Shown here in pieces: positions 6,459 to 11,365 of a DNA stretch of 11,365 nt. The notes under the pieces were generated by a model that saw only the letters and a list, made by a program, of their open reading frames with translations, ran no database searches and was not told where the DNA came from. The position numbers and the translations under genes were made by a program. The stretch's first letter is position 1. The number at the start of each line of letters is the position of its first letter. The stretch is from Enterospora canceri. Lineage: Eukaryota; Microsporidia; Enterocytozoonidae. The stretch is taken from the NCBI GenBank assembly GCA_002087915.1, contig LWDP01000059.1:1-11365 (forward strand). Reading direction: 5' to 3'.

Positions 6459-6551
6459 TGTTGGATATGATAATCCGAAACACAATGAAACATATCATAA
6501 ATACTTAACTCTGAATGAAACGTTCTAGTGCATCTTATAGCAAATCCAACC
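6459..6551 (+). repeat. Gag-tail repeat, right arm (inverted copy of 1015-1138)
   Basis: The plus strand encodes DNPKHNETYHKYLTLNETF and a TAG at 6526-6528, the same gag C-terminus found on the minus strand at 1015-1138. Nothing of gag precedes it, so this is a short stranded fragment. The match runs about 23 bases beyond the stop and ends at AACC. Confidence 0.7.
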
Positions 6552-6571
6552 GTTGACATCTAATATTCTGA

Positions 6572-6591
6572 ACAACCCAATATAGGGTTGT
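6572..6591. repeat. Hairpin (7-bp stem)
   Basis: ACAACCC and GGGTTGT flank a six-base AATATA loop. It could be a terminator-like or LTR-terminal structure, but no function can be assigned. Confidence 0.4.
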
Positions 6592-6625
6592 CTAGCTCAT
6601 GTTTTTTTCTTGACATGTACATAAA

Positions 6626-6670
6626 CAATAGAAGTTGTTCTTCTTGTTCCAACTAGCACAACTTCTATTG
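6626..6670. repeat. Perfect 13-bp inverted repeat after the pol pseudogene
   Basis: CAATAGAAGTTGT (6626-6638) is the exact reverse complement of ACAACTTCTATTG (6658-6670), with a 19-base loop. On the minus strand it starts two bases after the integrase stop codon, where the 3' LTR or polypurine tract of that element would be expected. Confidence 0.6.
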
Positions 6671-6672
6671 CA

Positions 6673-7680
6673 CTACAGCTCCTGAATGTAGTCCAGGATC
6701 GTACCACGGTCAGCAGTCTTGGTTGATCCAAATGGATTAAGATCAAAAACTACCACATGGGGCATTAATTGTAGGTTGGAGTGGTACAAATGATTGATGG
6801 AGTGGCCGGCCTTCCGAATGATAAATTATAACGAGTACCATTTATGGATATGAAGAATATTGCTCAGTATCTGATGCACACGTTCCACAATTGTTTGTTG
6901 GGTTTGCCGTTTGATTGATGGTGTGCTGATGATCTAATATTTGCTTAAAGGTGCTAGAGACGAAAGTGTGCCTCTATCGGTTGCAACCTTAGTTGGGAAT
7001 GGATAATTAAGCAGCCACTGGAACATGATTTGCTCCGTGATATGTACTCCTATTTGTTCTTCTAAAGGAAAGAGCTGTGTAAACTTAGAAAAGCTGTCTA
7101 CGATAGACAGAACGAAAACCTTGGATACAGATGTCTCGCTTGGATAGGGATAAAACCTCGTGTCTATTGGCCCACATGTGTCGAAGTGGATGGTTTGGAA
7201 AGGTTCCTCGGCGAGCAGCCGACCCTGAATGTAACCACATTGCTTCTTTCTGCACTTACAGCTGGCATGATGAACATTGCTTGGTAAATTCCTCTACAAG
7301 GGACTTTAGTTTAGGATTTAAACGAATGGTTTCAGGATGTAGTACAGTCGTTGGATTCCGGGATGCATTAGTTCCTAACGGTAGGTTTCAATTAGTTGCA
7401 GTAAGTCATCTTCAGTAGCGGGATCTGTGATCCGTGCGTACAAGGTCCTGGGCAGAGAGTCGGCCAACTGGTTCTCCGACCCAGCAATATGTTGTATCTT
7501 GATGTTAAACTCTACCATCAAAAGACTCCAACGTTGGCAACGTTGCAAATTAGATGAGTCCAGGTAAAGCAGATTGGCGTGGTCAGTGTATAGGGCGACC
7601 TCTTGATTGTAAATGAGTTCTTTGAAGTTTCTTAATGATTCCAGAATTGCAAGGCACTCTTTTTAGGCCACTGTATACAC
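6673..7680 (-). pseudogene. Ty3/gypsy pol pseudogene (RNase H end and integrase)
   Basis: On the minus strand, from about 7680 down, the reading is VYTVA-stop-KECLAILESL, LYTDHANLLYLD, LQRCQRWSLLMVEFNIKIQHI and NQLADSLPR (RNase H). After a TAG and a frameshift comes MHPGIQRLYYIL and then CSSCQ, the zinc-binding HHCC part of integrase. In another frame come HFDTCGPI (first D), VFVLSIVDSFSKF and ATDRGTL (second D), then, after further frame changes, IVERVHQIL (the E, near 6885). The D-to-E interval is shorter than 35 codons, so some were lost. The C-terminal part ends at a TAG at 6675-6673. It has at least three in-frame stops and several frameshifts, and RT, protease and gag are absent. It belongs to a lineage closer to the 739-1014 fragment than to the intact element. 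Confidence 0.8.
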
Positions 7681-7710
7681 TCTGATACAAAAGTATTGAG
7701 GCAAAAGTTA
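7678..7710. repeat. Candidate Tc1-like terminal inverted repeat
   Basis: CACTCTGATACAAAAGTATT followed by GAGGCAAAAG, just after TATA at 7674-7677, resembles the ends of many Tc1-like transposons, which carry CA...ACAAAAGTATT near a TA target. It sits exactly where the homology of the minus-strand RNase H stops. I found no reverse-complement partner in the window, so it may be an orphan end. Confidence 0.3.
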
Positions 7711-7816
7711 AAATGTGTATCTTAAGTAGTTTTGAGTTATGTCTATATGTTATTACTACCTATTAACAACAATTTTACCTGGATCGTTCAGTACAAAGAG
7801 ACAGAAAATCATATTA

Positions 7817-7845
7817 CACTACTCGACATAAATATAGAAAATCGT
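7817..7845 (+). repeat. Left terminal inverted repeat of the Tc1/mariner copy
   Basis: 29 bases starting CACTACTCGACATAAATATA, preceded by TA. They match 9061-9089 inverted with four mismatches. Confidence 0.75.
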
Positions 7846-7907
7846 GGGAAAGTAGCATTGTCTTAATAAAAGATTGTTTGTTAGTACGATTCTTGCTGTT
7901 TTATACC

Positions 7908-8894
7908 ATACCAAGAGGAAAACAGCTCACAGCAGAGCAGCAATACGCGATTTATTTGCTTGTAAAATGGAAGGTTCCAGCAAAGGAAATAACCGTGGCA
8001 GTCAGATGCAGCACTTCCCAGGTGTACAAATACCTGGCCAATATGGATGGTTACTGTCTCAAGAAGCATCCAGGAAGACCAAAAAAATTTTCTAAGCGTA
8101 TTCGACGTAATATGGACCAAAAGGCTAAAATCCGTCAGGCCACAAGTAGAACAATCTTGAGTGAATTCGAGTTAAATGTTTCTATTCGGACCGTTTCGAG
8201 AGGACTGAACGAGGAAGGACTGAAACACGTTAAGATGAAGGCAACTCCGAACATGACGGAGAATCATATATTCAAACGTCTGGATTCTGCCGAAAGTCAT
8301 TTGGCCTGGAACCTGGAATGGAACCGTGTAGTCTGGTCTGATGAGAGGAGATTCACATTGGACGGTCTAGATCGCAACCACTACTGATGGGCTGACACAA
8401 AAGGCGAGAGACTGACTTTTCGGAAACGTCAGGCAGGCGGTGGTTCCGTTATATTTTGGATTGGTTTCTACTGGTCTAAAAACCCGATATTACATTCATT
8501 GATCAAACAATGAATGTAGTAAGGTACAAAGAGATGTTGAGAGATGTCTTGCTCCCATTCATCAGGTCTGAACCTGATGAGTTAATCTTGATGCAGGACA
8601 ATGCCTCGGTACACACTGCCGGAAAATGATGGATTGGTTTGATGAGAATGGTATTGTTGTGCTCGAATGGCCTACCTGCTCACCAGACTGCAATCCAATC
8701 GAGGACCTGTGGTCCATTCTTTCTAAGGAGATCTACAAGGAAGGAAAAATGTTCAAAATAAAAAAGGATCTCAAGCAGGGAATAAGAGATGTGTGGGAAA
8801 ACATCACATCTGAACACTATCTAGTTTGTCAGGTTCGATGCAGAAAAGGATGATTGAGATCGTGAAATCACGTGGAAATAAGATTAAATACTGA
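7908..8894 (+). pseudogene. Tc1/mariner transposase (DD34E) pseudogene
   Basis: The coding trace is about 329 codons, near the usual length. It opens at 7908 with IPRGKQL, where the family-like ATG appears mutated to ATA. A helix-turn-helix DNA-binding region follows (LTAEQQYAIYLLVKWKVPAK, STSQVYKYLA), then the GRPKK linker and a second HTH (NVSIRTVSRGLNEEGL). The catalytic core has VVWSDERRF (D at 8340), LMQDNAS (D at 8597) and NPIEDLW (E at 8701). Thirty-four residues separate the second D and the E, so it was a DD34E enzyme that cuts and pastes at TA. Damage: a TGA at 8385-8387, frame changes at about 8470-8485, at 8624 and at about 8820, and the lost start. The final frame ends SRGNKIKY with a TGA at 8892-8894. 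It is non-functional as it stands. Confidence 0.85.
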
Positions 8895-8910
8895 TTCTCT
8901 ATATTTATGA
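8893..8910 (-). repeat. Third copy of the transposon end core
   Basis: GATTCTCTATATTTATG repeats the inner part of the right terminal repeat (GATTCCCTATATTTATG, 9064-9080) in the same direction, about 171 bases inside it and overlapping the transposase stop. Tc1-like elements of the IR/DR type have such internal direct repeats. No equivalent is seen at the left end. Confidence 0.45.
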
Positions 8911-9060
8911 CACGCTATTTTAGCCAAAAACATTTTTTGTAAGGTATAATATCAATAGTAGCATGGCACCAAAAGGCAATACAATATTAATAAATGCTAC
9001 CTGAAATATGATAACGAAGATACCTTTCATCAGCTCTGAATACGTGTGTTTTGCGTTTAC

Positions 9061-9089
9061 ACGATTCCCTATATTTATGTCGAGCAATG
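9061..9089 (-). repeat. Right terminal inverted repeat of the Tc1/mariner copy
   Basis: The inverted match to 7817-7845 (25 of 29 bases), followed by TA at 9090-9091. Confidence 0.75.
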
Positions 9090-9091
9090 TA

Positions 9092-10266
9092 TACTTGATT
9101 AAATTCAAAGCCAATATTGATACCAATATCAAGGCTGAGAAGGTAGAAAGGGATTTGATAGTTTAGCACAAGATTTATAAGCCATATTCAAGGTCTACGA
9201 AAGGGTTCGAGTCGTTCGACTAAGTTTATTAAACGATTTTTGGAAATCAGTAAATGAAAAGCAATCGATTAAATACACATTCACACTGGAACTAGGTAGT
9301 GATGTATCGTACCTAATTGTTCATCGTGTCTTAGTCATCTCTGGGTGGTGTACCTGGTCCAAACTCAATTATTTGCTATTGCTGCCTGATATCAAAAAAA
9401 CATGTTCGTTTAACGTTTGTTCATAATCCCTGATATCATGTTTCTGAATAAAATTAGGTGTTCTAGATGAAGAAAACGCTTTAAAAACAACAAAAGCGTT
9501 GTTATTCAACATCACAATCATGTTTTTCTCAACAAAATCATATTTATTTACTAAAGAAATGTAGTATTTCGAATATTTTAATCTTTTTTGTTAGTAGTAA
9601 TTCAGATGCAATATTCCTGAAGTTTATTGATATCACAATGACTTATAATATTTATATATAACTTATATAGCATGCCATTGCCTCGTTTATCATTATAAAA
9701 CCTTATCAACACAAAAATAAGTATGATAACAATCTGCCAAAAATACATGAAAATATAAGAATACATGTGAAAGAATAGGTAGTGCAGTGATAGATAAGTC
9801 TTTAGCATCATCTAACTAACAATGTATATGGTTAGATGACCACTATGATATGAAATAACAGTAAACTTTATGAATTAATCAATCAGGTAAAAGTTGTGAT
9901 TAAGGAACGCTTCAATGTAATCCGAGTTACATTAAGTATAAACAGGTTGTTTTGATATAGAACACCATCTAAGAAGCGATCAAAATCCCGAAAAGAATAT
10001 TAAATATTGAGTCTCAATAATTTGTAACAGAGTGTAACAGAAAACAATATGGGTGATCAATCAGTCAAAAGATGCGATAAATGAATATTTTGATATAGTA
10101 CACACTACATAAACTAGTTGATTAGATATAAAAAAAGCCTGTATGAAGCGAACACGAACCTGAAAAATCCTAAACATGCAAACCCTTGTCAAGTAAATTC
10201 CTGCAACGAAAAAGATATTCAGACACAAAAGTGTTGTCGTTTCCCTGAGGGTCAGGCTTGTCAGCC
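9092..10266. other. AT-rich stretch with no supportable gene
   Basis: About 1.17 kb with only short ORFs on either strand. The longest ATG-started one is a hydrophobic 69-codon minus-strand frame (9811-9602), rich in I, L, Y and F as expected from AT-rich noise, with a stop directly upstream and no start motif. Small inverted repeats occur at 9475-9500 (8-bp stem AACGCTTT/AAAGCGTT) and 9808-9839 (9-bp stem TCATCTAAC/GTTAGATGA). No tRNA, rRNA or transposase trace was recognised. Confidence 0.6.
9808..9839. repeat. Hairpin (9-bp perfect stem)
   Basis: TCATCTAAC at 9808-9816 pairs with GTTAGATGA at 9831-9839 across a 14-base loop. It is isolated in AT-rich DNA; no function is assigned. Confidence 0.4.
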
Positions 10267-10452
10267 ATGTTCTCCTCTATTTTACGTTCATTACTCTTCT
10301 TAGTTGTAAGCATTTACTTGATGATGGGTCTTTTTGCACCCTTTCTATTTCTATTTAACATTTGTTTGATCAGTCATCAAATCATTGTTTGCTTGACACT
10401 CTCAAACGAATCACATGTTGTCCCGGCAACAAAAAGCAAGATCATTCAATAG
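10267..10452 (+). CDS. Possible small hydrophobic protein (hypothetical)
   Basis: From the ATG at 10267 the frame gives 61 residues ending in a TAG at 10450-10452. It opens with a long hydrophobic stretch (ILRSLLFLVVSIYLMMGLFA followed by FLFLFNICLI), enough for a signal anchor or two short membrane segments. It ends in a polar tail with one N-glycosylation sequon (NES) in SNESHVVPATKSKIIQ. It lies 81 bases upstream of, and in the same direction as, the secreted-protein gene at 10534, a gene-like spacing in a compact genome. No family is recognised. There is no clear CCC/GGG motif in the last ten bases before the ATG, though CCCTGAGGG lies about 20 bases upstream. A chance ORF in AT-rich DNA is equally possible. 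Confidence 0.3.
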   Translation: MFSSILRSLLFLVVSIYLMMGLFAPFLFLFNICLISHQIIVCLTLSNESHVVPATKSKIIQ

Positions 10453-10520
10453 CATAACACAATACCGTATTTTATTCAACCTGATTCAAATAACCTGAAT
10501 AGCATTTAATAATTCATAAA

Positions 10521-10529
10521 GGGGCCCCC
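10521..10529 (+). promoter_or_regulatory. GGGGCCCCC start-proximal motif
   Basis: A run of four G and five C lies four bases before the ATG at 10534, in otherwise AT-rich DNA. It matches the CCC/GGG-type signals known immediately upstream of microsporidian genes and supports the chosen start. Being self-complementary, it contains both versions of the motif. Confidence 0.55.
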
Positions 10530-10533
10530 TTGC

Positions 10534-11365
10534 ATGAATTTTCCAATTGGATTTCTATTTCTACTAGGTCATTACTGTGCTTATGATCTCCAAATTCGCC
10601 TTGATTACAACATAGATGATCTATACATCAGCTCTGCCACACCTGGGATCACCCTAAGATTGATGGATGAGAGAAGAATACCCGGGTTTGATGAATTTGT
10701 TAAAAAAAACTTCCCAAATGCATTAGTGAGTTCATTTGCAAACAGATACGCTATAAACATACTCAATGACTACCAAGTAGCCCTTGAATTTGGTAGAAGA
10801 GACTATTTTGATCAGAACCAGGAAGACATTAGGAAACTGTACATATATATTGAAAACAACAGGGCAAATGTTGAGTTATTTGGCTTATTATCTAACTACA
10901 GAATAGTTTCTGACTATAGACGGATGACATACGATACACTGGTTGACAATAGAGAGCTAGCCATAAAAGTGCAGTCAGATCAGACCTGTTTGAACTGTAT
11001 TCTGATTGAGGCAGTGAAACGAATGGGGAGTGATATCTACTTGTTAGAATTGGAGGATGGAATAGGAACTCACTTCTATGCTCCTTGTCACGTAATCAAA
11101 CACAGTGCAACCCTGAATCACTCAATCAAAATAAGGAACAACTCTACCAAATTTAACAGTATTAAAATCAGTAGGTTAAATAACGTAGCTGGACAGAGAA
11201 TGAATCTGGAAGAATACGACATTCTGGCTGCACACGCCGGTCACGAACGAGCCGCTGGATTAATTGCAGTAACAAAGGACATGGAGGTTGATGTTTTTCA
11301 GAAGTTTGTAAATATCACTGTTAATGTAGAAGACTATACCATAAAAAGAACTATACTGAAATTAC
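10534..11365 (+). CDS. Probable secreted glycoprotein, N-terminal part (runs off right edge)
   Basis: An open frame of 277 codons from the ATG at 10534 continues past the end of the window. The first residues, MNFPIGFLFLLGHYCA, look like a signal peptide with cleavage likely near residue 16. The rest is soluble in character, with no second membrane segment so far. N-glycosylation sequons occur at N195 (NHS), N202/N203 (NNST) and N260 (NIT), consistent with passage through the ER. Cysteines are few: C15, C152 and C155 (CLNC) and C185. Charged and aromatic residues are abundant. I do not recognise the family. The GGGGCCCCC just before the ATG fixes the start. The codon pattern is uninterrupted, unlike the surrounding debris, so this is taken as a real host gene, possibly continuing to a C-terminal membrane anchor outside the window. 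Confidence 0.75.
   Translation, partial: MNFPIGFLFLLGHYCAYDLQIRLDYNIDDLYISSATPGITLRLMDERRIPGFDEFVKKNFPNALVSSFANRYAINILNDYQVALEFGRRDYFDQNQEDIRKLYIYIENNRANVELFGLLSNYRIVSDYRRMTYDTLVDNRELAIKVQSDQTCLNCILIEAVKRMGSDIYLLELEDGIGTHFYAPCHVIKHSATLNHSIKIRNNSTKFNSIKISRLNNVAGQRMNLEEYDILAAHAGHERAAGLIAVTKDMEVDVFQKFVNITVNVEDYTIKRTILKL

Larger units (their letters stand above)
7815..9091 (+). mobile_element. Decayed Tc1/mariner-family DNA transposon
   Basis: A broken transposase gene lies between matching inverted ends. The left end 7817-7845 and the reverse complement of the right end 9061-9089 agree at 25 of 29 bases (shared core CTCGACATAAATATAG), and each is bordered outside by TA (7815-7816 and 9090-9091), the target used by this superfamily. 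The size of about 1.28 kb is normal for the family. The left subterminal part is about 60 bp and the right is about 165 bp. If 7678-7710 is a second type of end, an additional element may overlap here. Confidence 0.75.

Noticed and set aside
7131..7418. Plus-strand 95-codon ORF
   Set aside because: It is antisense to the minus-strand integrase pseudogene, where recognisable HHCC and catalytic motifs are read.
8920..9169. Minus-strand hydrophobic ORFs (9132-8920 and 9169-8987), possibly a membrane protein fragment
   Set aside because: They overlap the right terminal repeat and subterminal DNA of the Tc1/mariner copy and have no family motif or start signal; AT-rich DNA readily gives such frames.
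9204..9214. GGTTCGAGTCG, resembling a tRNA T-loop or RNA polymerase III B box
   Set aside because: The T-stem does not close properly and no acceptor or anticodon arm can be drawn upstream.
10118..10303. Cysteine-rich 61-codon plus-strand ORF
   Set aside because: It has no ATG (it would need a TTG start) and no start motif; the cysteine spacing matches no domain I know.
11224..11260. HAGHERAAG near the right edge, resembling the GGHxxAAG motif of DHHA1 (RecJ-type) proteins
   Set aside because: The protein begins with a signal peptide, carries glycosylation sequons and shows no DHH motif, so the match is probably chance.

Overview
The window looks like a transposon-rich stretch of a compact eukaryotic genome, and a microsporidian is the best guess (about 0.6). 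Three observations support this. Short intronless ORFs encode secreted or membrane proteins. Start codons are preceded within a few bases by CCC/GGG runs, some with AAATTT-like tracts (before 530, 1967, 6240 and 10534), which is the start-proximal signature described for microsporidia. Ty3/gypsy and Tc1/mariner remnants are also dense. No bacterial operon structure, tRNA, rRNA or CRISPR array was seen.

Layout. 1-276 is the 3' end of a membrane-protein gene that enters from the left. 330-1903 is a graveyard of old Ty3/gypsy pieces: an LTR-like repeat (copy A, 330-569), a gag-like start, a plus-strand RNase H fragment and a minus-strand gag pseudogene. 1904-6028 is one complete, apparently young Ty3/gypsy element. 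It has two 211-bp LTRs that read as identical, a 5-bp GATTT target duplication, and one uninterrupted 1289-codon gag-protease-RT-RNase H-integrase ORF. That ORF starts inside the 5' LTR and stops inside the 3' LTR. It inserted into a second, older LTR-like repeat (copy B, 1858-1903 plus 6034-6279), and copy A preserves the corresponding empty site.

6280-7680 holds further debris: a short plus-strand gag tail that is an inverted copy of 1015-1138, two hairpins, and a minus-strand RNase H-integrase pseudogene of another gypsy lineage. 7815-9091 is a decayed Tc1/mariner copy with recognisable terminal inverted repeats and a DD34E transposase broken by a lost start, one stop and three frameshifts. 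9092-10266 is AT-rich with no supportable gene. 10267-10452 is a possible small hydrophobic protein. 10534-11365 is the 5' part of a gene for a probable secreted glycoprotein that runs off the right edge.

The most interesting object is the young gypsy element. Its LTR is both regulatory and coding: 167 of 211 bases lie in the polyprotein frame at one end or the other. It carries a host-like start motif just before the ATG, and no canonical TGG primer-binding site follows the LTR. The remaining features are layers of older insertions, so the region acts as a nested transposon trap between two host genes on the same strand.
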